Below are positions 26,343-35,635 of a DNA stretch of 64,000 bases, piece by piece. The stretch lies in assembly GCF_023953935.1 (NCBI RefSeq), contig NZ_JAMLIW010000007.1, positions 82,627 through 146,626 of the forward strand. Reading direction: 5' to 3'. The DNA is from Thermomonas sp. Its GTDB lineage: Bacteria; Pseudomonadota; Gammaproteobacteria; Xanthomonadales; Xanthomonadaceae. The number at the start of each line of letters is the position of its first letter. The stretch's first letter is position 1. The notes beneath the pieces were generated by a model that had not been told where the DNA came from, ran no database searches, and was given only the letters and a program-made list of their open reading frames with translations. Both the position numbers and the translations under genes were made by a program.

Positions 26343-29300
26343 ATGAGCAGCGATTCCGCGCCCCTTCCCGTTTCGGCGATCCTGAGTCCGGAGCTTCCGC
26401 CGCCGCCCGCACCCGCGCGCCTGGCCATCACCGACGGCTGGTCCGTGGACGAGGCACGGCACGTGCGCGAACTGCTGGCCGCCGCCGAACTGCCGGCCGC
26501 CGATCACGCGCTGGCGCAGGAAACCGCCGCGGATCTGGTCCAGCGGGTGCGCGCCCGGGTACGCGAGCAGGGCGTGGTCGAGGCCTTCATGCGCCAGTAC
26601 GACCTGGGCAGCGAGGAAGGCGTGCTGTTGATGTGCGTGGCCGAAGCGCTGCTGCGCATCCCCGACCAGGACACCGCCGACGCGCTGATCCGCGACAAGC
26701 TCGGCGATGCCAACTGGAAGCGCCACCTCGGCCAGTCCGATTCCATGCTGGTCAACGCCTCCACCTGGGGGCTGATGCTGACAGGCAAGCTGGTCGATCT
26801 GGCCGATGACACCAAACGCGACGCCTACGGCGCCTTCCAGCGTCTGATCGGGCGCGCCGGCGAGCCGATGATCCGGCTGGCGGTTCGCCAGGCCATGAAG
26901 ATCATGGGCCACCAGTTCGTGCTCGGCCGCACCATCGGCGAGGCGCTGGCGCGCAGCCGCAAGGGCGACAGCGCCAACTACCGCTATTCCTTCGACATGC
27001 TGGGCGAAGCGGCGCTGACCGCCGCCGACGCGGCCCGCTACCAGAGTGCCTACCGCAGCGCGATCGCGGCGATCGGCGGCACCGGCCCGTTCGCCGACGT
27101 CTTTTCCGCGCCGAGCATTTCGATCAAGCTTTCGGCCCTGCATCCGCGCTACGAGCACGCCAAGCGCGCGCGGGTGATGGCCGAGCTGGCGCCGCGCATC
27201 CTCGAACTGGCGCAGCAGGCCAAGGCGTTCAACATCGGCTTCACCATCGACGCCGAGGAAACCGACCGCCTCGAACTGTCGCTGGATCTGATCGAAGCCA
27301 CCCTCATCGACCCCTCGCTGGACGGCTGGAACGGCTACGGCCTGGCCGTGCAGGCCTACCAGAAGCGCGCGCCGCGGGTGATCGACTATCTGGCCGACCT
27401 GGCCCGCCGCAGCGGCCATCGGATCCCGGTGCGGCTGGTCAAGGGCGCGTACTGGGACGCCGAGATCAAGCGCGCCCAGGTGGAAGGACTGGGCGAGTAT
27501 CCGCTGTTCACCCGCAAGCAGAACACCGACGTGAGCTATCTGGCCAACGCGCGCCGGATGCTCGACGCCGGCAGCGCGCTGTATCCGATGTTCGCCACCC
27601 ACAACGCCCACACCATCGCCAACGTCTACCAGATGGCACGACGGATGGCCGATCGCCGCGATTTCGAATTCCAGAAGCTGCACGGCATGGGCGATGACCT
27701 CTACGCCGAGGTCGTTCCGGCCGACCGCCTCGACGTGCCGTGCCGGATGTACGCCCCGGTCGGCAGCCACGAAGACCTGCTGCCCTATCTGGTCCGGCGC
27801 CTGCTCGAAAACGGCGCCAACTCCAGCTTCGTCAACCGGATCACCGACGAAACCATCCCGGTCGAGGAACTTGTGCGCGACCCGGCCGAATTCGTGTCCG
27901 GGCTGGCCTCCATTCCCCACCCCCGCATTCCGCTGCCGGTCGACCTGTACCGCAGCCAGAACCAGAACCGAGGCAATTCCATGGGCATCAATCTCGCCAA
28001 CGACGACGCGCTGCGCGCGCTGGCCAGCAGCATCAACAGCGCCGGCGCCGGCAGCTGGACCGCCGGCCCGCTGGTGCCGGGCGCCAGCCCGAGCGGAGCG
28101 ATTGCCGACGTCACCAACCCGGCCGACCGCCGCGAGGTGGTGGGCCGCTGGCAGGCCACCGACGCCATCACCCTGGAGCGCGCCCTGGCCAATGCCGCCG
28201 CCGCGCAGCCGGGCTGGGACGCCACCCCGGCGGCGTCGCGCGCCGCGATCCTGGAACACGCCGCCGGCCTGCTGGAAGCGCGCATGCCGGCGTTCATGGC
28301 GATGTGCACCAAGGAAGCCGGCAAGACCCTGGCCGACGGCGTCGCCGAAGTGCGCGAAGCGGTCGATTTCCTGCGCTACTACGCGCTGCAGGCGCGCGAA
28401 CAGTTCGCACCGTTGGCGCTGCCCGGCCCGACCGGCGAAAGCAACCACCTGCAGCTCTCCGGGCGCGGCGTGTTCGTCTGCATCAGCCCCTGGAACTTCC
28501 CGCTGGCCATTTTCCTCGGCCAGATAACGGCGGCGCTGGCCGCCGGCAACGCGGTGATCGCCAAGCCGGCCGAGCAGACCAACCTGATCGGCCACGCCGC
28601 CATCAAGCTGCTGCACGAAGCCGGCATCCCCGCCGACGTGCTGCAGTTCGCGCCCGGCGACGGTGCCACCATCGGCGCCGCGCTGACCTCCGACCCGCGC
28701 GTGGCCGGCGTGTGCTTCACCGGCTCCACCGACACCGCCCGCGCGATCAACCGCGCGCTGGCGGCGCGCGAGCAGGCTCCCATCGGCGTCTTGATTGCCG
28801 AAACCGGCGGCCAGAACGCGATGATCGCCGACAGCTCCTCGCTGCCCGAGCAGGTCATCAAGGACGTGGTCGGCTCGGCCTTCACCTCGGCCGGGCAGCG
28901 CTGCTCGGCGGCGCGGGTGCTGCTGGTGCAAGACGACATCGCCGACAAGGTGATGACCATGCTGGCCGGCGCGATGGCCGAATTGAAGGTCGGCGATCCG
29001 GGTCTGCTGTCGACCGACGTCGGCCCGGTGATCGACAGCGACGCCCAGTGCCAGCTTGCCGAACACGGCGAGGCCATGGACCAGAGCGCACGCCTGATCG
29101 CGCGCGCACCGCTGGGTCCGGACACCGCGCACGGCACCTTCATCGCCCCCAGCGCCTGGGAGCTGCAGTCGATCTCCCAGTTGACCCGGGAAAACTTCGG
29201 CCCGGCCCTGCACGTGATCCGCTGGAAGGCGGACGAACTCGACGCGGTGGTCGATGCGATCAACGCCACCGGCTACGGCCTCACCCTGGGCATCCATTCG

Positions 29301-29540
29301 CGAATCGACGCCACCATCGAACGCATCGTCGCCCGCGCCCGGGTCGGCAACATCTACGTCAACCGCAACCAGATCGGCGCGGTAGTCGGGGTGCAGCCGT
29401 TCGGCGGCCAGGGCCTGTCCGGCACCGGCCCCAAGGCCGGCGGCCCGCACTACCTGCTGCGCTTCGTCACCGAAAAAACCGTCACCATCAACACCACCGC
29501 CTCTGGTGGCAATGCCAGCCTGCTGACGCTGGGGGATTGA
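26343..29540 (+). CDS. putA: Bifunctional proline dehydrogenase / pyrroline-5-carboxylate dehydrogenase
   Basis: Oxidises proline to glutamate, passing electrons from FAD to the quinone pool and then reducing NAD. Of 1065 residues, the first ~530 are the PRODH barrel (FTIDAEETDRLELSLDLIE, RLVKGAYWD, and the FAD region NAHTIANVYQMA); the rest is an aldehyde dehydrogenase with SPWNFPLAIFLGQ, FTGSTDTAR, Glu in ETGGQNAMI and catalytic Cys in SAGQRCSAAR. There is no N-terminal ribbon-helix-helix domain, so this is a non-autoregulating PutA. ATG 26343 is used; ATG 26286 would add 19 atypical residues. Confidence 0.96.
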   Translation: MSSDSAPLPVSAILSPELPPPPAPARLAITDGWSVDEARHVRELLAAAELPAADHALAQETAADLVQRVRARVREQGVVEAFMRQYDLGSEEGVLLMCVAEALLRIPDQDTADALIRDKLGDANWKRHLGQSDSMLVNASTWGLMLTGKLVDLADDTKRDAYGAFQRLIGRAGEPMIRLAVRQAMKIMGHQFVLGRTIGEALARSRKGDSANYRYSFDMLGEAALTAADAARYQSAYRSAIAAIGGTGPFADVFSAPSISIKLSALHPRYEHAKRARVMAELAPRILELAQQAKAFNIGFTIDAEETDRLELSLDLIEATLIDPSLDGWNGYGLAVQAYQKRAPRVIDYLADLARRSGHRIPVRLVKGAYWDAEIKRAQVEGLGEYPLFTRKQNTDVSYLANARRMLDAGSALYPMFATHNAHTIANVYQMARRMADRRDFEFQKLHGMGDDLYAEVVPADRLDVPCRMYAPVGSHEDLLPYLVRRLLENGANSSFVNRITDETIPVEELVRDPAEFVSGLASIPHPRIPLPVDLYRSQNQNRGNSMGINLANDDALRALASSINSAGAGSWTAGPLVPGASPSGAIADVTNPADRREVVGRWQATDAITLERALANAAAAQPGWDATPAASRAAILEHAAGLLEARMPAFMAMCTKEAGKTLADGVAEVREAVDFLRYYALQAREQFAPLALPGPTGESNHLQLSGRGVFVCISPWNFPLAIFLGQITAALAAGNAVIAKPAEQTNLIGHAAIKLLHEAGIPADVLQFAPGDGATIGAALTSDPRVAGVCFTGSTDTARAINRALAAREQAPIGVLIAETGGQNAMIADSSSLPEQVIKDVVGSAFTSAGQRCSAARVLLVQDDIADKVMTMLAGAMAELKVGDPGLLSTDVGPVIDSDAQCQLAEHGEAMDQSARLIARAPLGPDTAHGTFIAPSAWELQSISQLTRENFGPALHVIRWKADELDAVVDAINATGYGLTLGIHSRIDATIERIVARARVGNIYVNRNQIGAVVGVQPFGGQGLSGTGPKAGGPHYLLRFVTEKTVTINTTASGGNASLLTLGD

Positions 29541-29574
29541 AAGCGGCCCGCAATTGAAGAGCGCCCCTCATCCG

Positions 29575-29668
29575 GCCCCCGCCTTCGCGGGGGCAGGCTC
29601 TGCGGCCATCTTCTCCCCGCCGCGCGGGGAGAAGGAAAAGAAAGCAAGCCTCCCCGCTGCGCGGGGAG
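29575..29668. repeat. Three tandem hairpins after putA
   Basis: The 215-bp gap 29541-29755 contains three perfect hairpins: 29575-29594 (8-bp stem, CTTC loop), 29610-29634 (11-bp stem, CGC loop) and 29650-29668 (8-bp stem, TGC loop). The last two share a CTCCCCGC/GCGGGGAG core and adjoining GAAGG, so they are copies of one element. They resemble dispersed extragenic palindromes and may also stop putA transcription, though no T-run follows. Confidence 0.8.
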
Positions 29669-29755
29669 AAGGGAATACGCGCATTGTGGCACACGCATTT
29701 CCCTCGCTCCGATCCGTTAACCTGCACCCGAGGCACTCGGTTCGGGGAGCGGATC

Positions 29756-31483
29756 ATGGATCGCTGGCGTTTGCTGCGCATCGCCGTCACGGTGCTGGTG
29801 CTTGGCCTGCAGCTGGCCTATATCCTGACCGCGGGAAATATCGGACGCTTTCCGCTCCGTTGCGACAACGCTCCGGGACCAGCCGGTCGCTGTGTCGTCC
29901 TGCCTCTGGATGACGTCCCGTTGCCGACCGGCCTGCAACCCGGCGATGTCCTGTACGACTCGGAGCTGCCCTTGCGCCAACGTCTGGCGATAGGCGTGCT
30001 GCCGGCCGGTCATGCGATCACATTCCAACGACATCGCGGCGCGACGCAGGCATCCGTGCGCCTCACCACAATCCCCAGATCGTGGAATGAGACAACGGAA
30101 TTCCGGGCTGGACGAGCCCTGAACCTGATCTACCTCGCGCTCGGATTGCTGCTGCTCTGGCGTGGCCGCGATGCAGTGGCATGGAACCTCGCAGGTGCCT
30201 GCATGGCCTTGGCGGCCAGTCAGCCGGTCTGGAATATCCCGACCACCTGGGGAGCGCTCGACATCCTGTTCGCCCGCCTCGTGCTCATGCCGTTGAGGGA
30301 ATATTTTTTCTTCGCTGCCGCACGCAGTCTCGCCGGCAACATTCCCCGCAGGCTCCTGCGCTGGCTCACCTTCGGCATGGCCGGGGCGATCGCCGTGCCG
30401 ATGCTGGTACGTGCGACCGAATTCGCGGTCGTCGTCCTCGCCGGCCGCCACTTCGATTTCCCCGTCGATGCCATCGGCCGAATCGCCCAGGGCATCACCG
30501 GGGCGCTGCCCGCGCTGCTGCTGCTGATCGGCTACCGCCATGCCGATGCCGTGCAGCGGCTGCGGATCCGCTGGTTTCTGCTGGCGCTGGCGCTCTTGGC
30601 CGGCCTGTCCGTATTCGCGATTTTTGTCGACCTCGAATCCGGGGCCAAGCCCGGCCTGCTCCTGCTGGTCGCACTGCTCACCATCCCCGCCCTGCTGATC
30701 GCCTACGCCGCCCTGCGCAACCGATTGGTAGAAGTCTCCTACGTCGTCAGCCGCACCTTCATCTACAGCACGATGGGCGCGGTGGTGGTGGGCGTGTTCG
30801 TGCTGGTCGAAAACGCGCTGTCGGCGTTCGCCGTCGGCGAGCGGCAGGGCGCGCTGCTGCAACTGGGCATCCCGCTGGCGCTGGGTCTGGCGCTGAACCA
30901 GTTGCACAAACGCATCGAGCGGGTGATCGAGCGCCTGTTCTTTCGCCGCCAGTTCGCCGCCGAACAGGCGCTGCACCGGCTTGCCCACGAAAGTACCTAC
31001 ATCGAACGGCCCGAGCACCTGCTGCAACGCACGCTCGACGAGATCGCGCGCCATCTGCGGCCAGCCCGTGCGGCCATCTATCGGCGCGAGGACGACTACC
31101 GCAAGTCCGGCCAGACCGGCGCGCCGGATTGGCCGGAGCAGGTGGACCCGGACGATCCCCTGTTCGTCGCCCTGCGCGCCGACACCGGCGTGCGCGATCT
31201 GCACGCCAGCTCCGGCGCGCTCGGCAACGGCGGGCTGGCCGCACCGATGCACGTGGCCGGCCGTCTGCACGGCGCCATCGTCCTTGGCGAACGGGCCGAG
31301 GGCTATTCCCCGGACGAACGTGAACTGCTGCGCAAGACCGCGCAGGCGGTGGGATCAGCGCTGTACGCACTGAAGGCGCGCGAGGATGCGACGTTGCTGG
31401 ACGCGCTCGTGCATGGGCGCATCCGGCTGCAGGCATTGAGGCAGCGGGCCGCGCTGACGGAGCCTCCATCGCCTGGAGGCTGA
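29756..31483 (+). CDS. Multi-helix membrane protein with C-terminal GAF domain
   Basis: 575 residues. One N-terminal helix, an extracytoplasmic segment of about 90 residues with a PDZ-like run (LPTGLQPGDVLYDSE), then roughly seven more helices (about 120-350), a linker predicted helical (QLHKRIERVIERLFFRRQF) and a cytoplasmic GAF-like domain (about 400-555). No histidine kinase, GGDEF, EAL or phosphatase domain follows, so it looks like a sensor that signals through a partner or a truncated kinase-like receptor. ATG 29756 starts at the first helix and follows GGGGAG. I do not recognise a named homologue. Confidence 0.75.
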   Translation: MDRWRLLRIAVTVLVLGLQLAYILTAGNIGRFPLRCDNAPGPAGRCVVLPLDDVPLPTGLQPGDVLYDSELPLRQRLAIGVLPAGHAITFQRHRGATQASVRLTTIPRSWNETTEFRAGRALNLIYLALGLLLLWRGRDAVAWNLAGACMALAASQPVWNIPTTWGALDILFARLVLMPLREYFFFAAARSLAGNIPRRLLRWLTFGMAGAIAVPMLVRATEFAVVVLAGRHFDFPVDAIGRIAQGITGALPALLLLIGYRHADAVQRLRIRWFLLALALLAGLSVFAIFVDLESGAKPGLLLLVALLTIPALLIAYAALRNRLVEVSYVVSRTFIYSTMGAVVVGVFVLVENALSAFAVGERQGALLQLGIPLALGLALNQLHKRIERVIERLFFRRQFAAEQALHRLAHESTYIERPEHLLQRTLDEIARHLRPARAAIYRREDDYRKSGQTGAPDWPEQVDPDDPLFVALRADTGVRDLHASSGALGNGGLAAPMHVAGRLHGAIVLGERAEGYSPDERELLRKTAQAVGSALYALKAREDATLLDALVHGRIRLQALRQRAALTEPPSPGG

Positions 31484-31520
31484 AGTCGGTCGCCGCGCTC
31501 GATAGCGAGAAGTTCGGCCT

Positions 31521-31551
31521 AGGGCAATGCTGACTTGATCAGCGTTGCCCT
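31521..31551. other. Strong hairpin downstream of the GAF protein gene
   Basis: A 13-bp stem with a single G-T pair (31521-31533 with 31539-31551) and loop CTTGA. It begins 37 bp after the stop. No T-run follows, so it is either a 3'-end stabilising structure or a weak terminator acting with the hairpin at 31599. Confidence 0.6.
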
Positions 31552-31598
31552 GACTCTGCGCATGGTGCGCCGCCGGAGCGCCTCTTGTCCGGCAACGA

Positions 31599-31624
31599 AA
31601 AAGCCCCGCTTGCGCGGGGCTTTT
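31599..31624. terminator. Bidirectional terminator between GAF gene and fadL
   Basis: AAAAGCCCCGC (31599-31609) and GCGGGGCTTTT (31614-31624) pair perfectly around a TTGC loop, giving a classic A-stem-T terminator readable on both strands. It lies 20 bp beyond the fadL stop. Confidence 0.88.
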
Positions 31625-31644
31625 CTGCCACCGATCCCGAAGGA

Positions 31645-33060
31645 TCAGAAGCGGTACTGCATCGACAGGCCGAACAGGTTGGCGTGGCCGCCGAAGCTGC
31701 CATACAGCGTCGAGGTGTTGCTGTGCGGCAGGTCCACCGGCAGCGCGATCTTCGGGGTCTTGATCTCGATCCGCTGGTAGGCCGCATCCAACGACAGGTT
31801 CTCGGACACGTGCCAGGAGGCGCCCAGCGCGTACACCATGCGGTCGTTGTCGGGCAGACGCGGGGTGCGCGTCACGTCGTTGGTCGGGGTTTCATCGCTG
31901 CCCACGCCGAAGCGCAGGGTGAACGTGTCGCTGAAGTCGTACTCACCGCCGAGCGAAACGAAGGTGCTGCCGCTCCAGGAGAAGTCCTCACTGCCCACCA
32001 CGGTGCCGCTGTTGCGCACGATGGTGACGTCCTGCAGCGAATTCCAGCCGGTGTGCTGGATGTCCAGCATCATCCGGAAGTTGTCGGTGAAGGCGTAGCG
32101 GGCGCTCAGGGTGATCAGCTCGGGGGTCACCAGCTTGGCGCCGCCGGGGCCGTCCACGAAGCGCGGATCGGCGCCGAGGATCGCCGGCACGCCGTTGAAG
32201 TCGAGGGTGCCCTGCAGCTTCTGGTGGATCCGCGAGCGGTAGCTCAGGCCGAGTGCGAACTGCTCATTCGGGGTGATCTGCAAACCGACCAGGAAGCCGA
32301 AATCGGTGTCGCTGCCCTTGACCGTCAGGCTGCCGTCGGCGGACTGCGGGTGGTACAGCGGATACAGCGCCCAGCCCGGGTTGAAGCAGGTCAGCATCAC
32401 GTTGCCGGTGTTGGGCGCCGGCAGACCGGCAGCGGCCTGCGCGCAGATGGCCGTTCCGAAGTCGATCGACTTGCTCAAGGTGGCTTCGGCGCGTTCGTAA
32501 ATCAGGCCAACGCCGATCGAGAACATATCGTTGACCTTGTAAGCGGCGGACAGGGTCAGATCAACGGTTTTCACTTCCGACGTCAGCGCGCGATAGCGGC
32601 CAACCCAGCCCGGCGCGTAGTCGGTCTTCAGGCCGAACGGCGCGCCGACGCTGGCGCCCAGGTACAGGCCATCGATGGAAGCGATCGGGAACACCGCCGA
32701 CATGTTCGGCACCAGGGTCGGATCGCCCGGGTCGCCGCCGTTGCCGCCGGTCAGGGTGGCGTTCGGGAGCACGCCGGGCGCGCCCAGCGCGGTGCCGCCG
32801 CCGGTGAAGCCCGCGGTCAGATCAATGACGGTACCGTCAACCTGGAAGGTGCGCTGGCTGATGTTGACCATGGCCGCCGGGTTGAGCGAAACCACGGCGG
32901 CATCCCGCTGCGCGACCCCGCTGCCGGCACCGGCACGACCAAGATTCTTGACGCTCTGCTCGCGCAACTGGAAACCCGAGGCGGCGGCCTGGCCGACGAA
33001 CAGCGTGCCAAGGACGGCCAGCGCAAGCGCGGAAGCACGAAGATTGCGATTGTTGCTCAT
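31645..33060 (-). CDS. fadL: FadL/TodX-family outer-membrane transporter
   Basis: Predicted 14-strand outer-membrane barrel for long-chain fatty acids or other hydrophobic compounds. A signal peptide ends at QAAA-SGFQL, and the mature N-terminus SGFQLREQSVKNLGRAGAG plus NPAAM is the FadL hatch signature; the chain ends in the typical aromatic YRF. 471 residues. Several cysteines occur in an extracellular loop (ICAQ, LTCFNPG). It is a lone gene with a terminator after it; the substrate is inferred from family only. Confidence 0.92.
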   Translation of the reverse strand: MSNNRNLRASALALAVLGTLFVGQAAASGFQLREQSVKNLGRAGAGSGVAQRDAAVVSLNPAAMVNISQRTFQVDGTVIDLTAGFTGGGTALGAPGVLPNATLTGGNGGDPGDPTLVPNMSAVFPIASIDGLYLGASVGAPFGLKTDYAPGWVGRYRALTSEVKTVDLTLSAAYKVNDMFSIGVGLIYERAEATLSKSIDFGTAICAQAAAGLPAPNTGNVMLTCFNPGWALYPLYHPQSADGSLTVKGSDTDFGFLVGLQITPNEQFALGLSYRSRIHQKLQGTLDFNGVPAILGADPRFVDGPGGAKLVTPELITLSARYAFTDNFRMMLDIQHTGWNSLQDVTIVRNSGTVVGSEDFSWSGSTFVSLGGEYDFSDTFTLRFGVGSDETPTNDVTRTPRLPDNDRMVYALGASWHVSENLSLDAAYQRIEIKTPKIALPVDLPHSNTSTLYGSFGGHANLFGLSMQYRF

Positions 33061-33179
33061 GAGGAAACTCTCCGGTGTAGCTGGGCTGCGTTGGTTGTGA
33101 TTGGGTGTGACCGCGCGGCATGCTGCTGGATCTTCTGTATCTTTGACCCCGGTCGACAATCACCAACCGGACGTACCAT

Positions 33180-33225
33180 GCCGTATGTCCACTATAGCGC
33201 ATTTTTAACCGTCTTATAACAACCG
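33180..33225. promoter_or_regulatory. AT-rich divergent promoter region of fadL and the rhomboid gene
   Basis: An AT-rich island in the 189-bp gap 33061-33249. On the minus strand TATAGT (33196-33191) is a near-consensus -10 for fadL; on the plus strand TATAAC near 33214 could serve the rhomboid gene. No convincing -35 was seen for either. Confidence 0.35.
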
Positions 33226-33249
33226 CTTCTCACCTTCTGAACCTGAATC

Positions 33250-33942
33250 ATGTTCGTCGGCATCCCCCCGCGCCAGCGACCGCGCTTCCTCTGGGCCACC
33301 CCGCTGATCTTTGCCGCCCTGTGGCTGGCCTACGTGATCGCGGCGCTGCGCGCCCCGGCCGGACGCATCGCCACCACCCTGGATTGGGGCGTGCTGACCG
33401 GCGGGCTGGACAGTCTCGACGCCTGGCGCGCGGCGTTCGCCGACGGCAGCGTGCTGCGGCTGTTTTCCGGACTGTTCCTGCACGCCGACTGGATCCACCT
33501 GCTCGGCAACCTCGTGTTCCTGCTGATCTTCGGGCTGCCGGCCGAGCGCAGCATGGGCGGTTGGCGCTTCCTGCTGCTGTTCCTGCTCGGTGGCGCCACC
33601 TCGAACCTGGCCGCCGTGCTCGCCATCGGCACGCCCGACCGGGTGGTGATCGGCGCCAGCGGCGCGGTGTCGGCGGTCATCGGCGCCTACCTCGCGCTGT
33701 TCCCCGGCGCCCGCCTGGGCGTGGTGCTGCCGCTGGGCCTGTACCTGCAGTTCGTGCGCGTGCCGGCGTTCCTGCTGATCGGGCTGTGGGCGCTGCTGCA
33801 GGTGCTGTTCGCCTACAGCGGCCCGGCGCTGGGTGCGGTGGCGTGGCCGGCGCACATCGGCGGCTTCGTGTTCGGCGTTGCCTTCGCGTTGCTGGCCCGC
33901 GCCGCGATCGCCCGCCGCCTGCGCCACAGCCGCGGATTCTGA
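33250..33942 (+). CDS. Rhomboid-family intramembrane serine protease
   Basis: Six-helix membrane protease of 230 residues. The active site Ser is in GASGAVSAV (helix 4) and the catalytic His in AHIGGFVFG (helix 6); the L1-loop/helix-2 HADWIHLLGN motif is also present. All catalytic residues are in place, so it should be active. The N-terminus is short and basic with no extra domain. Natural substrate is unknown. Confidence 0.93.
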   Translation: MFVGIPPRQRPRFLWATPLIFAALWLAYVIAALRAPAGRIATTLDWGVLTGGLDSLDAWRAAFADGSVLRLFSGLFLHADWIHLLGNLVFLLIFGLPAERSMGGWRFLLLFLLGGATSNLAAVLAIGTPDRVVIGASGAVSAVIGAYLALFPGARLGVVLPLGLYLQFVRVPAFLLIGLWALLQVLFAYSGPALGAVAWPAHIGGFVFGVAFALLARAAIARRLRHSRGF

Positions 33943-34006
33943 GCCGGCCGTCGGAATACTGACATTCTCCAGCGTGAATCGGCGCGGCCGGCCGCAGCAG
34001 CCGGAC

Positions 34007-35512
34007 TCAGGGCTTGGCTGGCACCGGCGGCGACGGTGATGCGGCCTTGTCGGCCGGTTTCGCTGGTGCCGGTTTCGCTGGTGCCGGCGCTGGCGCGGCC
34101 GCGTGCGGTGCGGGCTGCGCGACCATCCGCTTCAGCTCCGCCAGCGCCGCGGCGATCGGTGCCTCGCCTGGCAGGACTTCGCCGGCATTGTCGCCTTCCA
34201 GCGCGCCCGCTTCCGAGGCCAGGTGGCCCGGCAGGACCGCCTCGCTGACCGGCGCCGGGCGGCGCGGGCCGCCGTCGGGGTGGAGTTCGACATCCGGCAC
34301 GATGCCCAGCGCCTGGATCGAGTGCCCGCTTGGGGTGAAGTAGCGTGCCGTGGTGAGCTTGACCGAATCGCCGTTGTCCAGCGGCAGCACGGTCTGGACC
34401 GAACCCTTGCCGAAGGTGCGGCTGCCGACCACGCGCGCCCGCTGGTTGTCGTGCAGGGCGCCGGCCAGCACTTCCGATGCGCTGGCCGAACCGGCATCGA
34501 CCAGCACCACGACCGGCGCCCCGTGCAGGCGATCGCCCGGGGTGGCGTCGAAGCGGCTGTTGCCGATCGACTCGCGGCCACGGGTGGTGACGATGGTGCC
34601 GCGGTCGAGCAGCTCATCGGCAATCTGCACGGCCCCGACCAGCAGGCCGCCGGGATTGCTGCGCAAATCCAGCACCAGCCCGCGCAGCGGCCCGTCCTTC
34701 TGCAGGGCTTCGAGACGCTTGACGAATTCGTCCGCGGTCGACGCCTGGAAGCTGGACACCCGGATGTAGCCATAGCCGGGCGCGAGCATCCGCCCGCGCA
34801 CGCTGGCGGTGCGGATGGTGGCGCGGGTCAGGCTGACGTCGAAGGGCGCGGGTTTGCCGGCACGCACGACCTTGACCGTCACCTTGCTGCCGGCCACGCC
34901 GCGCAGCGGCTGCGAGCTGTCGTTCTGGCCGGCGCGCAGCAGTTTGCCGTCGATGGCGATGATGCGGTCACCGCTGCGCAGCCCGGCGCGATCGGCGGGA
35001 CTGTCATCGATCGGTGCCACGATCCGCAAACTGCCGTCCGGAAGCTGCTGCAATTCCAGCCCGACGCCGTCGTAGCTGCCGCGGGTTTGCTCGTTGAACT
35101 GCTCGGCATCGCTCCTTTCCAGGTAGGCGCTGTGCGGGTCAAGGTCGAGCAGCAGCCCGCGGACCGCCGCGCTCATCAGGGCATGGTCATCGACCGGATC
35201 GACGTAGGCCTGCCGGATCGCGTTGTAGACGGTGACGAAGCGGCGGATTTCGCCCAGCGGCACCTTGGCATTGGCGGTTTCGACCGCATCCGGATCCTCG
35301 GCAGCGGCCGACGCGGCAGCGCCCGCCTCGTCAGGCGCCTCGACGGCAGGCGCCTCAATGGCAGGCGCATCTGCGGCAGGCTCCTCGGCGGCGGGTGTTT
35401 CCGTGGCCGCCGGCGCTGCAGGCGTCTCCTTGACCTGCGGCGCTTGCTGGGCAAACGCGACGCCCTGGCCCAGCGCCAGCGCCAGCAAACAGCAGAGCAA
35501 TCCGTTCCGCAT
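34007..35512 (-). CDS. ctpA: Carboxy-terminal processing protease (S41, CtpA type)
   Basis: Periplasmic serine protease that trims or degrades envelope proteins. Signal peptide, then an Ala/Glu/Pro-rich linker (about residues 22-80), an N-terminal helical segment, a PDZ domain (YDGVGLELQQLPDGSLRIV to GSKVTVKVV) and the S41 core with Ser in GSASASEVLAGAL and Lys in TFGKGSVQTV. It ends in an Ala/Pro/Lys-rich tail. ATG 35512 begins the signal peptide. In the gpmI-envC-ctpA gene order, consistent with cell-wall hydrolase control. Confidence 0.93.
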   Translation of the reverse strand: MRNGLLCCLLALALGQGVAFAQQAPQVKETPAAPAATETPAAEEPAADAPAIEAPAVEAPDEAGAAASAAAEDPDAVETANAKVPLGEIRRFVTVYNAIRQAYVDPVDDHALMSAAVRGLLLDLDPHSAYLERSDAEQFNEQTRGSYDGVGLELQQLPDGSLRIVAPIDDSPADRAGLRSGDRIIAIDGKLLRAGQNDSSQPLRGVAGSKVTVKVVRAGKPAPFDVSLTRATIRTASVRGRMLAPGYGYIRVSSFQASTADEFVKRLEALQKDGPLRGLVLDLRSNPGGLLVGAVQIADELLDRGTIVTTRGRESIGNSRFDATPGDRLHGAPVVVLVDAGSASASEVLAGALHDNQRARVVGSRTFGKGSVQTVLPLDNGDSVKLTTARYFTPSGHSIQALGIVPDVELHPDGGPRRPAPVSEAVLPGHLASEAGALEGDNAGEVLPGEAPIAAALAELKRMVAQPAPHAAAPAPAPAKPAPAKPADKAASPSPPVPAKP

Positions 35513-35635
35513 TCGAATCTCCGATGGCCGCGCGGGCGGCGGTGGGTCAGGGCAAACCGCGGCCCCATGGTGGCACGGGAACCGGTACGCGCGCATGCCT
35601 CCCGCGCCGCGCCCGGCCCGCTGGCGGCGACCGGC

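Noticed and set aside
26253-29450. 1065-codon open frame antisense to putA
   Set aside because: It is the GC-bias mirror of putA, has low-complexity His/Arg/Gly-rich composition and no family resemblance.
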